Shown here: positions 8,041 to 15,768 of the stretch, piece by piece | Layout of the letters: each line of letters opens with the position of its first letter | Position numbering within the stretch: position 1 is the first letter of the stretch | The notes under the pieces: model-generated | Seen by the model: the letters and a program-made list of their open reading frames with translations, nothing else | What the model was told of the DNA's origin: nothing | Databases searched by the model: none | Assembly (NCBI RefSeq): GCF_017794965.1 | Contig: NZ_CP051240.1 | Coordinates: forward strand, 3,897,867 to 3,961,866 | DNA: 64,000 bases | From: Alcanivorax sp. | GTDB lineage: Bacteria > Pseudomonadota > Gammaproteobacteria > Pseudomonadales > Alcanivoracaceae | Direction: 5' to 3' | Position numbers and translations under genes: made by a program

Positions 8041-8718
8041 TCAGCGACAGGTGGCGTCCAGTTTTTCCAGCGCTTCCATTTCAGGGGGGGTGATCATCAG
8101 CGCATAGCGTTGCTTGAGCGCGCGCCAGCGTTTCCCGTATTCGCACCAGTAAGCACGGTTGTCGGGCAACCATTGATCCGGGCTGCTGGCCCCCTTGCTG
8201 CGATTGGCGCTGGCGGAGACCGCCAGCAAATTGTCGGGGTCGTTGGCGAATTGCTGGCGCAGGCGTGTGTCCCATTGATCTCCGCCGTGGCCGTGGGCAT
8301 GACGCAGCGGCACCAGATGATCCATATCCAGAGCGCTGGCGTTGTTGAAGACGGTATTCGTGTACGGGTCATACCATTCGCCGCTGGCCACAGTACATTG
8401 CTGTGAATTCGTAAATGTCACTGGTTTACGACTGCGCAGGATCAGCATTTCGGCCCGGGTGTCCTGGCAATCCCGGTCATCATCGCTCCAGTGTGGCCAG
8501 GCTTCCCGGTCATACAGGCTGCTGAAGCTACGGCCTTCCTCGCGGGCTTCCTGTTCGGCCTGTTGCTGTTTGCGGTGGGCCTGTTCGCATTGGCTGCGGT
8601 GGCAATGGTATTGCCCGCTACGGCTATCCGTGTGGCCGCCCTGACGATCGAGACCGCCGGGGTGGGCGTTAAGAATTGCCGGACTGGCAATAAGAAACAG
8701 GGCTATTAGTGCGCGCAA
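8041..8718 (-). CDS. Secreted HNH-type nuclease (DUF1524/GmrSD-like C-terminus) with YHYH-like N-terminus
   Basis: About 225 residues from TTG 8718; start uncertain because no ATG precedes the hydrophobic leader (LRALIALFLIASPAILNA, a plausible signal peptide cut before HPGG). The mature N-terminus HPGGLDRQGG...YHCHR is a short His-rich motif common on secreted nucleases. The C-terminal LDMDHLVPLRHAHGHGG...NLLAVSASANRSKG is the beta-beta-alpha-metal HNH core, with DH as the general-base pair and N/S-K as the late motif. Likely an extracellular or periplasmic nuclease used for nutrient DNA. Flanked on both sides by MITEs A and B. Confidence 0.7.
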   Translation of the reverse strand: MRALIALFLIASPAILNAHPGGLDRQGGHTDSRSGQYHCHRSQCEQAHRKQQQAEQEAREEGRSFSSLYDREAWPHWSDDDRDCQDTRAEMLILRSRKPVTFTNSQQCTVASGEWYDPYTNTVFNNASALDMDHLVPLRHAHGHGGDQWDTRLRQQFANDPDNLLAVSASANRSKGASSPDQWLPDNRAYWCEYGKRWRALKQRYALMITPPEMEALEKLDATCR

Positions 8719-8902
8719 GTGACTATCCGTAAGGCTAAGAATATTTGCGTAAAGTATCAGCAGAATGTGGGTAGAGGCGATGATTTGAGTAATCAATTTT
8801 GTGAACTGGTTCCTGCAATTTACCCCGACGAAACAAACCGCAACGCGGTACTACGAAAAGCCACATTTTCGCGCTGGGGTGGGGACGAGGTGGTGGTTAG
8901 GC

Positions 8903-9172
8903 TAGGGAGCCTCTGAATAACTCCTTGCATGCTCAGTCTTTCAGGCTGGCTCGCAATCTAGGCGCGCTTTTGATGGCATGCTGGTTGCCTGTCGAAAAAG
9001 CGCAACAACGAGTGCGGGCCAGCCTGGAAGACCCGGAGGGCGCGGCCTAGAGCGCACATCTGCTGCGCCTTGCCTCTCGGAAAGGGAGCCACCCTGACCA
9101 TCGAGACAAGACACAACAGCTGCGCGCTCCAGGCCACGCTGAGTACGCAAGGAGTTATTCAGAGGCTCCCTA
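8903..9172. mobile_element. MITE-like element B (270 bp, TAGGGAGCC ends)
   Basis: Ends TAGGGAGCCTCTGAATAACT (8903) and its complement ending GGCTCCCTA (9172). The interior block common to element A is inverted here. A roughly 65-residue open frame crosses the interior in both copies, but it is best explained by nucleotide identity rather than coding. Confidence 0.8.
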
Positions 9173-9195
9173 GTACCGCTCCCCGGACCGGACGT

Positions 9196-9268
9196 TAGGA
9201 GCCTTTGAATAATGCCTCGCTCGCTCGAGGTCTCGCTGAGTACGCAAGGCGTAATTCAGAGGCTCCTT
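9196..9268. mobile_element. Minimal MITE-like element C (about 73 bp)
   Basis: Ends TAGGAGCCTTTGAATAATGC and the complement near 9247-9268, with almost no interior. It is an internally deleted or compact member of the same family as A and B. It lies 65 bases upstream of the next gene and could contribute promoter sequence. Confidence 0.65.
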
Positions 9269-9332
9269 GAGCAGGCTGGGGGTTCGTTTGTGCGTTCGCG
9301 GCAGTCTCAACCGAAGTACCAGGAGCTTATCT

Positions 9333-9944
9333 ATGACGTCCTCCCGCTCGTCCAGCGACACAAGCCTCAATGGCCTTGCGCTCGAAGCTGTGGAGCATCG
9401 CCTGCAGGCCTTGTCGGAATACCTTGCTGTTTACCGTGCCGGGTTGGCGTCCGGTGTGGGCGGTTGGCAGTGGCGTCAGGTCCGGGTATTGCGCAGTGAT
9501 ATTGCCCGGCTTCAGGCATGGTGGTGGTACCTGAGCGGTCGTCAGCGGGGAGCGAGTTGGGTGCCCTGGCTGGACAGGCTGGCTGCCCTGCTGGTACCCA
9601 TGCTCCCTCTCAGAAAAGTGAAGACTCGTCGTCGTCATGCGGCACGTACCATGCGCCGTATTGGGAGTCACAGCCTGGTGCAGCGCGCCTATCTGAACCT
9701 GGAAGAAGATCTGCAGGGCCAGTTGCTGACCCGCCGTCTTACCGCCAAACAATTTCCCGGCCGGGTGACCGAAGCACAGATCAACCACTCGGAAAGCCGC
9801 CTTGCGCAGGCCGTGCTATTGAGTCGGGAGTGTCTCCCGGAATCCCGTCATGTGGCGATTTGCTGCGAGCTGCTGCGGGCCGTCATGGTGATCCGTCAGC
9901 GGTTGGGTCTGCCATTGCCGATGGCGCGGGTCATGGAGCCTTGA
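9333..9944 (+). CDS. Uncharacterised helical protein, 203 residues
   Basis: ATG 9333 is preceded by AGGAG at 9321-9325. The protein is rich in Arg, Leu and Trp with no signal peptide. A basic central stretch (LRKVKTRRRHAARTMRRI) suggests nucleic-acid or membrane-surface contact. The stop overlaps the next start by one base (TGATG), so the two genes are a translationally coupled pair. No family recognised. Its partner resembles AbiEi-type antitoxins, so a toxin-like or accessory role is possible, but there is no nucleotidyltransferase motif as in AbiEii. Flanked upstream by three MITEs. Confidence 0.65.
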   Translation: MTSSRSSSDTSLNGLALEAVEHRLQALSEYLAVYRAGLASGVGGWQWRQVRVLRSDIARLQAWWWYLSGRQRGASWVPWLDRLAALLVPMLPLRKVKTRRRHAARTMRRIGSHSLVQRAYLNLEEDLQGQLLTRRLTAKQFPGRVTEAQINHSESRLAQAVLLSRECLPESRHVAICCELLRAVMVIRQRLGLPLPMARVMEP

Positions 9945-10531
9945 TGGAAGCGGATGTGATGGTGCCGTCCCTGGACAGCATGCCAAGGATATTCTCTCTG
10001 TCGGATTTGAAGCAGCAGCTGCCGGGTGGGCGCGAGCATGCTCTGGATGTGACACTGCGTTGGCTGGAGGCAGGGGTGATCCGTCAGGTAGCCCCGGAGC
10101 GACCCGTGTTCTATCGTGTGATCGCGGGCGAGCCCCTCTCTGAAGCTGAAGTGCTGCAGGCCCTGATGCGGACCTTCCCCTCCGTGGTGATCGTGGCCGG
10201 TTCGGCGCTGTGGCGACAGGGGGTCAGTACCCAGCAGGACAATACCCTGGAATGTGCCATCGCCGAGCCGGTAACGGACTGCAACCTGAGCCATGTGGGA
10301 CTGCACTCCCGTCCTGCGGGCTGGTGGTCAGTGATGCGTCAGGTGGGCGGGCTGTCTGCGGAGGGCCGGTTCGGGGTGACCATGCTGAGCCCGGAAATGG
10401 CGGTGGCGGATGCGGCAGCATTCCGGGATGTGTGGATGCCGGATCGTGATGGCATCGACTGGAATCGGCTGTCCACGGCGCGCCTCAGTACGGCCACAGA
10501 GGCATTGGCGCCACTGCGCACGGGTAACTGA
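9944..10531 (+). CDS. AbiEi-antitoxin-like winged-helix protein
   Basis: 195 residues from ATG 9944. Residues about 15-55 (FSLSDLKQQLPGG...TLRWLEAGVIRQV) look like a winged helix. The following part, with TFPSVVIVAGSALWRQGVSTQ, resembles the strand-helix pattern (yP...iv..SAL..hG.t) of AbiEi-like transcriptional regulators of type IV toxin-antitoxin systems. Coupled to the preceding unknown gene. If correct, it would autoregulate the pair by DNA binding. The resemblance is by eye and moderate; it could instead be a stand-alone regulator. Confidence 0.45.
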   Translation: MEADVMVPSLDSMPRIFSLSDLKQQLPGGREHALDVTLRWLEAGVIRQVAPERPVFYRVIAGEPLSEAEVLQALMRTFPSVVIVAGSALWRQGVSTQQDNTLECAIAEPVTDCNLSHVGLHSRPAGWWSVMRQVGGLSAEGRFGVTMLSPEMAVADAAAFRDVWMPDRDGIDWNRLSTARLSTATEALAPLRTGN

Positions 10532-10553
10532 CGGATCGTTTCAGGGTGAGTCA

Positions 10554-10595
10554 TTGACGCCTGCCGGTTCCTCATATCTAATGAGAACTATTTAC
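10554..10595 (+). promoter_or_regulatory. Sigma70-like promoter overlapped by a Fur box (PepSY operon)
   Basis: TTGACG (10554-10559), a 17-base spacer and TCTAAT (10577-10582) form a good promoter. TCTAATGAGAACTATTTAC (10577-10595) matches 12 of 19 positions of the Fur consensus GATAATGATAATCATTATC, placed over the -10 where Fur would block polymerase. Confidence 0.65.
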
Positions 10596-10613
10596 AATTA
10601 CCCGCTCATCCTT

Positions 10614-10898
10614 ATGTGGTTTTCCTTGCTGGCCTCGCTCTCTGCGGCGGCCCTCATCTATCTTTCTGATCGCCAGCAGCGCTGGCTGGATCGGCCGTTG
10701 CCGACCGTGGTGCGTGCCCTTGGTGTGTTGATGGCACTGGCGTCCGCCGCCTTGTGGGTGCTGACGCTGGGGTTGGGGGTGGGGCTGATGGTGGCCATGT
10801 GGCTGCTGCTGCTGGCGGTGCTGCTGATGTCCCTGTGGGCCGGCCATTACCGTGACAGCTTCCAGAAAGTGAACGGCAAACCGGGCGGTGTCCGATGA
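10614..10898 (+). CDS. DUF3325-like small membrane protein of an iron-linked PepSY operon
   Basis: 94 residues with three hydrophobic spans separated by a short polar DRQQRW loop; ends about HYRDSFQKVNGKPGGVR. An upstream ATG (10581) lies inside the putative -10 and Fur box, so I favour ATG 10614, which starts directly at the first span as in DUF3325 relatives; neither has a clear ribosome site. DUF3325, a second small membrane protein and a PepSY protein commonly travel together next to siderophore receptors. Predicted iron-repressed. Biochemical role unknown. Confidence 0.6.
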   Translation: MWFSLLASLSAAALIYLSDRQQRWLDRPLPTVVRALGVLMALASAALWVLTLGLGVGLMVAMWLLLLAVLLMSLWAGHYRDSFQKVNGKPGGVR

Positions 10899-11152
10899 GG
10901 GCCCTCGCGGTGGTGTTGCTGTGCCTGCCCCTTGCCCTGATGCTGACGGGGTTGGCGGCGGCATGGGTGCCGGTGCCCTGGCAGGACTGGCTGGTGTTGC
11001 AGTTGCTCCTCGGTACGCTGCTATGGATGGGGCTGAGCCTGCTGGCGGCGATGGTGGAAAAAACCTGGCCTGTGCTGGTTGGCTTGCTGCTGGCCAATGG
11101 TGCTGCCTGGCTTGCGTTACAGGGCACCGGGCTTTATGGCGGTGCGGCATGA
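10895..11152 (+). CDS. Small membrane protein (DUF3649-like iron-uptake accessory)
   Basis: 85 residues, three hydrophobic spans; begins ATGAGGG, overlapping the upstream stop by four bases. The order small protein / small protein / PepSY matches the DUF3325-DUF3649-PepSY arrangement of pseudomonad iron-regulated operons. The family assignment is based mainly on context, size and topology. Probably works with the following PepSY protein in the inner membrane. Confidence 0.55.
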   Translation: MRALAVVLLCLPLALMLTGLAAAWVPVPWQDWLVLQLLLGTLLWMGLSLLAAMVEKTWPVLVGLLLANGAAWLALQGTGLYGGAA

Positions 11153-11165
11153 GCGGAGGTGATGA

Positions 11166-12764
11166 ATGAAAGCTGAGCGCCTGCGCCGCTTTATCGATTT
11201 GCATGCCTGGGTGGGCATGGTCAGTGGTCTTGCCTTGTTTGTGGCGTTCTTTGCCGGCGCCATCAACGTGTTTCATCATGAGCTGCATCATTGGCAGGAA
11301 GCCCACCAGGGGCATGAGGCGGCTGCCGCCCCGGCGGACCCAGACGCGTTCCTGCAGCAACTGGTCGAGCGCTTCCCGGCAGCGGCCGAGCGCATGTTCT
11401 TTCTGCCGGATGACGACCCGGGGGCCATGTGGTTCCAGCCGGGAGAGGGGGAGGCGCCGGGAGAATGGCGCACCGCCCACGCTTCCAGTTTTTCCGACGA
11501 TGGCCGCTTTCATCAGGCGCCAGGCTCGGAGCTGGCGGACTTCATCAACGAGCTGCACTACGAGCTGGGTATTCCCGGCAACGGTGGGCTGATCAATATC
11601 GGCATGACCTTGATGGGCTTCATTGCGGTGTTGTATGGCGTGGCGCTGTTCAGCGGGCTCGTGATCCACTGGCCAAAGCTGCGCAAGGAGCTGTTTGCCA
11701 TCAGGCATCAGGGCAACCTGCGGCGCTACTGGAAGAACCTGCATAACCTGATTGGGGTGCTGAGCTTTCCGTTTCACCTGATCATGTCGGTGACCGGGGC
11801 GGCCATGGGCATGTTCACCGTCATGGCCATCGTCATGGGGGTCCTGGTGTTCGGTCCGCAGCTGCAGGGCGTGATCCAGAAGGAAACCGATATCTGGCCG
11901 GCGGTGGAAAGTGAGGGCGAATCCGTTGCAATGGCGCCCATGGCGGACTACCTGGCGGCTGCCGACAATGCCTTGCCGGGCATGGATGTGGGTTGGGTGG
12001 AGATTCGTGGCTATGGCGATGCTGCGGGCTGGATGGATGTGGCGGGCTCACAGCCAGGTTACCTGGGGCACCATGCCCACGTGGTTCTGGATAACACCAT
12101 GAAGCCGCTGCGTGTCAGTGCGCCGGGTAATCGCACCTTCAACTTTGCGGCGATTTCGCCAGTTTACTCCCTGCATTTCGGGGATTACGGCGGTACTGGC
12201 GTGAAGCTGCTGTATTTTGCCATGGGGTTGCTGGGGGCAGTGCTGTTTGTGTCCGGGAACATTCTCTGGTGTGAGCGCCGCAGTGACCGCGTCGGGCCCT
12301 CTCGCAGTTCCGCGTTTCTGCTGCGCCTGACCCTGGGGCTGTGTTTTGGGGTGGTGTGCGGCATCGCCGTCAGTTTCCTGGTCAGCAAGCTGTTGCCCTA
12401 TACCCCCTGGGGAGCCCTGGTGGCCTCGGCGGAACGACAGGTGTTCTGGGGGCTGTTGGTGGTGCTGGTGGTGTGGAGTCTGCGTGCCTCGCCGTTGCGC
12501 TTCAGTGGTCTGATGCTGCGTATTGCGCCCTTGCTCTATCTGGCCATCCCGGTGGCGCAGTTCGCAGTGGAAGGGCGGCATGCCTGGCAGGCGCCGGATG
12601 TCTTACTGGTGAACCTGGTGGTCCTGGCGGTGGCCGCGAGCCTGTGGGTTGTTCGTCGCCAGTTCCGCAGACGTGTGCGTCTGGCTGATCCGCACCCGCT
12701 ATGGGTGGGCAGGGTGACCCGCGAGCACCCGAAGCGCCTGACCGAGGCCGAGCAGGGCCGCTAG
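11166..12764 (+). CDS. PepSY-associated TM protein (putative ferric-siderophore reductase)
   Basis: 532 residues. It starts with a short cytoplasmic stretch and a span containing HAWVGMVSGLALFVAFFAGAINVF, the typical PepSY_TM start (W-x-G...G..N.F.HEL). Further spans lie around residues 140-170, 190-225, 350-375 and 380-500. Conserved His residues in membrane segments (HEL, HNLIG, HLIMSVTG, HFGDYGG) fit heme binding, as proposed for FoxB/FsrB/PiuB-like proteins that reduce siderophore-bound iron. Downstream of a Fur-box promoter with two small membrane partners. No siderophore receptor is in view. Confidence 0.75.
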   Translation: MKAERLRRFIDLHAWVGMVSGLALFVAFFAGAINVFHHELHHWQEAHQGHEAAAAPADPDAFLQQLVERFPAAAERMFFLPDDDPGAMWFQPGEGEAPGEWRTAHASSFSDDGRFHQAPGSELADFINELHYELGIPGNGGLINIGMTLMGFIAVLYGVALFSGLVIHWPKLRKELFAIRHQGNLRRYWKNLHNLIGVLSFPFHLIMSVTGAAMGMFTVMAIVMGVLVFGPQLQGVIQKETDIWPAVESEGESVAMAPMADYLAAADNALPGMDVGWVEIRGYGDAAGWMDVAGSQPGYLGHHAHVVLDNTMKPLRVSAPGNRTFNFAAISPVYSLHFGDYGGTGVKLLYFAMGLLGAVLFVSGNILWCERRSDRVGPSRSSAFLLRLTLGLCFGVVCGIAVSFLVSKLLPYTPWGALVASAERQVFWGLLVVLVVWSLRASPLRFSGLMLRIAPLLYLAIPVAQFAVEGRHAWQAPDVLLVNLVVLAVAASLWVVRRQFRRRVRLADPHPLWVGRVTREHPKRLTEAEQGR

Positions 12765-12817
12765 CGGCGGGCAGGTTGGGTGATGAAAGACCGTGGTGAA
12801 CGGTCTTTATGCGCCGC

Positions 12818-12995
12818 TGGTTTCGTTCAGCAAGCGGAACTTCCCGCACAAGCAGTAAAGCCGGTTTTGCCACAGCGGGCACAGAGTTCACTGAGTGGGG
12901 CTTTCTCTGCGCGCTCTGTGTCCTCTGTGATAAGGGTTTTGTCTTTTGCGTGTGGCGTGATGCATGAAGCGTGTTGCAGCCGCAGAGCGGCCTAC
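12818..12995. repeat. Dispersed repeat (CACAGAG/CTCTGTG type), copy 1
   Basis: Contains TTCGTTCAGCAAGCGGAACT, then CACAGAGTTCACTGAG facing CTCTGTGTCCTCTGTG, then GAAGCGTGTTGCAGCCGC just before the terminator. The same blocks reappear in order at 19783-20160, where a REPIN interrupts them. No gene is seen in 12765-13048. Confidence 0.65.
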
Positions 12996-13028
12996 AAAAA
13001 AGCCGGGCAAAGATGCCCGGCTTTTTTG
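12996..13028. terminator. Bidirectional terminator between PepSY operon and fadL-like gene
   Basis: AAAAAAGCCGGGCAAAGATGCC, then CGGCTTTTTT: an 8-bp GC stem with A and T tracts on both sides, between two convergent genes. Confidence 0.85.
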
Positions 13029-13048
13029 TGTTCCGCGTTCTGTGTGGA

Positions 13049-14344
13049 TCAGAAGCGGTAGGTGGCTTGCAGGGCCAGGCCGTGGGCGCTGTTCTCGAAG
13101 TCTGCGCTGTAGGTGTCCTGGGTCACGCTGCCTTTCTCTTCATTGATGTAAGCGTAGGCGGCATCGATGGTGAGGTCCTCGGAAACGTTCCAGCCTGCAC
13201 CCAGGGTGTAGATGTCGCGGTCGCTGACCGGAATCCGCACGGTGCGGTGCTGGTCGTTGGTGGGGGACTCATCGAAGGCGTAGCCAGCGCGGATCACCCA
13301 GCTCGGGTTCAGCTGGTAGGCGCCGCCCACGGCGAAGGACCAGGTGTTTTCCCACTCCAGCTCTTCGGTGATGGTGCCAAAGCTGGGCTGGAACATGGCG
13401 TTGATGCCGCTGTTCTCCACCTCAATCCCTTCCAGGCGGCTCCAGCGGGTGTAGGTGGCGCCAGCGTACAGGGCCAGCGCATCGGTGGCCTGATAGCTGA
13501 AGGAGGTGTCCACGGATTCCGGCATGGTGATGTCCAGTTCGGCATCATACTTGCCATCCAGAACCGTGTTGATCGGTGCGGGGGTGCCGCTGATGGTGGT
13601 ATCACCTTCCAGGCTGTAGTTCACCTTGGAGTGATAGGTCAGGCCCCAGTCCAGGCGGTCGCTGATCCCGAAAAGTACGCCCAGATTATAACCGTAGGCA
13701 ATGTCATCGCCTTCGATTTCCACTTCGCTGTCGGGGGCGCCGACGTAGGCCGGATTAATCGTGGCAAAAGCGGCGCCCGGCACGTTGCTGGTCAGCTCAC
13801 CGGAGATATGGTTGATGGTCGGACCGAAACCCACAGAGACGCGCTCGTTGAACGCATAGCTGATGGTGGGCTGAAGGGTGACGACCTGCACCATGCTGGT
13901 CACCCCTTCGTAACGGCCCTGCCAGCCATTCTCATAGTCGCTTTCTACGCCAAAGGGCGCGTATACGCCGATGCCGGCGTGCAGCTTGTCGTTGATTGGG
14001 CTGACGTAGTAACCAAACGGAATGGTGGAAAAGGGCACCATGTCGCCATCGTTAGTGCCGGAGACAGGCAGGCCGGGGGCTAATTGACCGCTGGCATCGC
14101 TGATATCGGTGCTGGCATCAATAAAGGCCAGACCGCCGGACACCTCGGCGCGCTCCAGGCGGCTCATGCCGGCCGGGTTGCCGAACAGGGTGCTGGCGTT
14201 GGCGGCGGTGGAGGCGCGCCCTGCGTAAGCGGAGCCGGCGCTGGAGGCGCTCTGCTCGTTAAGTGCAAGGCCATTGGCCATTACCTGGCTTGATGCGGCA
14301 GCAATAGAGGCCGCCAAAATCATCTTGTTCGAATACTTCATCAT
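13049..14344 (-). CDS. fadL: FadL-family outer-membrane transport protein
   Basis: 431 residues with a signal peptide (MKYSNKMILAASIAAASSQVMA, cut before NGLAL). The mature N-terminus contains the FadL hatch sequence with NPAGMSRL, the NPA motif diagnostic of long-chain fatty acid or hydrocarbon channels. The rest alternates strand-like segments and ends in Phe (YRF), typical for BamA recognition. Transports hydrophobic compounds (fatty acids, alkanes) from the surface into the outer membrane. Located next to the alkane monooxygenase locus, which suggests long-chain alkane uptake. Confidence 0.88.
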   Translation of the reverse strand: MMKYSNKMILAASIAAASSQVMANGLALNEQSASSAGSAYAGRASTAANASTLFGNPAGMSRLERAEVSGGLAFIDASTDISDASGQLAPGLPVSGTNDGDMVPFSTIPFGYYVSPINDKLHAGIGVYAPFGVESDYENGWQGRYEGVTSMVQVVTLQPTISYAFNERVSVGFGPTINHISGELTSNVPGAAFATINPAYVGAPDSEVEIEGDDIAYGYNLGVLFGISDRLDWGLTYHSKVNYSLEGDTTISGTPAPINTVLDGKYDAELDITMPESVDTSFSYQATDALALYAGATYTRWSRLEGIEVENSGINAMFQPSFGTITEELEWENTWSFAVGGAYQLNPSWVIRAGYAFDESPTNDQHRTVRIPVSDRDIYTLGAGWNVSEDLTIDAAYAYINEEKGSVTQDTYSADFENSAHGLALQATYRF

Positions 14345-14582
14345 AGCTTTCCCGAGTTATGAGATTTGCGCGCGAACGGTAGCACTGAGATGTCGGCTAT
14401 GGCTATGGGGTTGCTCGGAAAAATGTGCCGTTTGTCGCTAAAATTTATTAATTTTGGCGTAAACATGCTGTTTAATGCTGTGAAGATGCTTCATGTTTAC
14501 ATTGTATAATGTTGTGGTTGGTGGAAATTTGACCGGCCTGGCCGCGGCATGGCATTGGGTAAAAGCGGTGGGGAAATGGCGG
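14345..14582. promoter_or_regulatory. Upstream region of the fadL-like gene, with a 16-bp palindrome
   Basis: 238-base gap. AAAATTTATTAATTTT (14440-14455) is a palindrome with 6-bp perfect arms and a 4-base spacer, about 100 bases before the FadL start, a plausible regulator site. No gene is seen; which promoter it governs is unclear because the AraC gene ends on the other side. Confidence 0.35.
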
Positions 14583-15731
14583 TTACTGGCCGAGTAATTG
14601 CCGACGGTAGGCGCCTGGGGGAAGATCGAACCAGTCACGACAGGCACGGTTGAAGGCGGATTGTTCAGAGTAGCCCAACAGGCCGGCGATCTGGCTGAGT
14701 TTGAGATTGGGTTCCTGCAGATACTGCCGGGTCAGGGTGAAGCGTTCCTCGCTGAGCAGCTGCTCATAACTGGTGCCCTCCCTGGCAAGCCGCCGTTGCA
14801 GGGTGCGCTTGTGCATGGACAGGTGCCCGGCGATGGTGTGGCTGCTGCAGTGCCCGGTGGGCAGCAGGGTGTGGATCAGCCGCACCACATCTTCACTGAG
14901 CGTGCGGGCATTGGGGGCTTGTTGGGAGTCCAGATATTGCTCGGCCAGTTGCCAGGTCTGGTGATCCGCACTGGACAGGGGCAGGGCATAGGTGGATGGC
15001 GGCAGGTAGAAGCCGGTCCAGTCCTGCTCAAAAAACGCCGGGCAGCGGAACATGTGCCGGTAGGCGTCCTCGTCGGCATGGCGTGGATGCCTGAAATGCA
15101 CGGAAAGCGGCCTGAAATGCTCACCACAGAGCAACTTGAGCACTTGCATGGCATTGGCCATGCCCAGTTCGTGGGGTTGCACCCGGTATCCCTGCTCGCG
15201 CACATCCACATGGTAACGAAACTGCATCACCGGCTGGCCCTCTCGTATTTCCTGCCTGCTTTCCACACTCAGTGCCGGTGAATGCAGGTGAAGGTAGCGG
15301 CTGATGCTGTGGATAGCTTCCCCCACGGTTCTGGCGCTGCGGGCAATCACGGACACCGGGCCGAGGATATCCATGCCCTGATATTCGGCCAGGCTCATAC
15401 CGAAGGCCGGATCGTTGAGGGTGCGGGCGGTATCTTCCAGCAGTGCGATGAAGTGCTTGAGAATCAGGAACCCCTGGTCCTCCCGCCGTGACGCTGGCGG
15501 GATATGGTGCCGGGCCAGCAACGGCAGGGGGTCGCCGCCCCGGCGACGCACCTGTTCTTCATAGCCCCACAGGTTGGTGGCGCGGATCAGGCTGGGCACG
15601 GATCGGGTTTTCCGGGATGTGGTGTCAATGCACTGCAATTCATTGGGTTGTTGCCCGTCAGGCTGTCGCGATACGTCAAAAAAATGTCCACATTCGTCAA
15701 TATTGTCAAGCCCGGCTTCTGGAATAGTCAT
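14583..15731 (-). CDS. AraC family transcriptional regulator
   Basis: Up to 382 residues. The C-terminal 100 residues are the AraC double helix-turn-helix (HTIAGHLSMHKRTLQRRLAREG and LSQIAGLLGYSEQSAFNRACRDWF). The long N-terminal part, from VPSLIRATNLWGYEEQV on, is the arabinose-independent ligand-binding domain seen in ArgR/OruR/MmsR-like regulators that sense acids or lipids. Start uncertain: ATG 15731 gives a poorly conserved leader that would cover the divergent promoter, so translation may begin downstream. Divergent from almA, which it likely activates. Confidence 0.85.
   Translation of the reverse strand: MTIPEAGLDNIDECGHFFDVSRQPDGQQPNELQCIDTTSRKTRSVPSLIRATNLWGYEEQVRRRGGDPLPLLARHHIPPASRREDQGFLILKHFIALLEDTARTLNDPAFGMSLAEYQGMDILGPVSVIARSARTVGEAIHSISRYLHLHSPALSVESRQEIREGQPVMQFRYHVDVREQGYRVQPHELGMANAMQVLKLLCGEHFRPLSVHFRHPRHADEDAYRHMFRCPAFFEQDWTGFYLPPSTYALPLSSADHQTWQLAEQYLDSQQAPNARTLSEDVVRLIHTLLPTGHCSSHTIAGHLSMHKRTLQRRLAREGTSYEQLLSEERFTLTRQYLQEPNLKLSQIAGLLGYSEQSAFNRACRDWFDLPPGAYRRQLLGQ
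15674..15710. promoter_or_regulatory. Candidate AraC-type operator: two direct repeats 21 bases apart
   Basis: CGTCAAAAAAATGTCC (15674) and CGTCAATATTGTCAAG (15695) share CGTCAA..T.GTC with 21-base centre spacing, two helical turns, as expected for an AraC-family dimer activating almA. The almA start is 59 bases downstream. Confidence 0.45.
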
Positions 15732-15768
15732 GGGGTAGAGAGCGAATAGTAATAACAAGGAGACGGCC

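Noticed and set aside
8719..8916. 65-residue frame between nuclease and MITE B
   Set aside because: No ribosome site or recognisable features, and it runs into the MITE end; probably upstream region of the nuclease gene.
8941..9150. 69-residue peptide shared with a frame at 7636-7774
   Set aside because: Similarity is due to shared MITE interior DNA; no ribosome site, and the protein is out of context.
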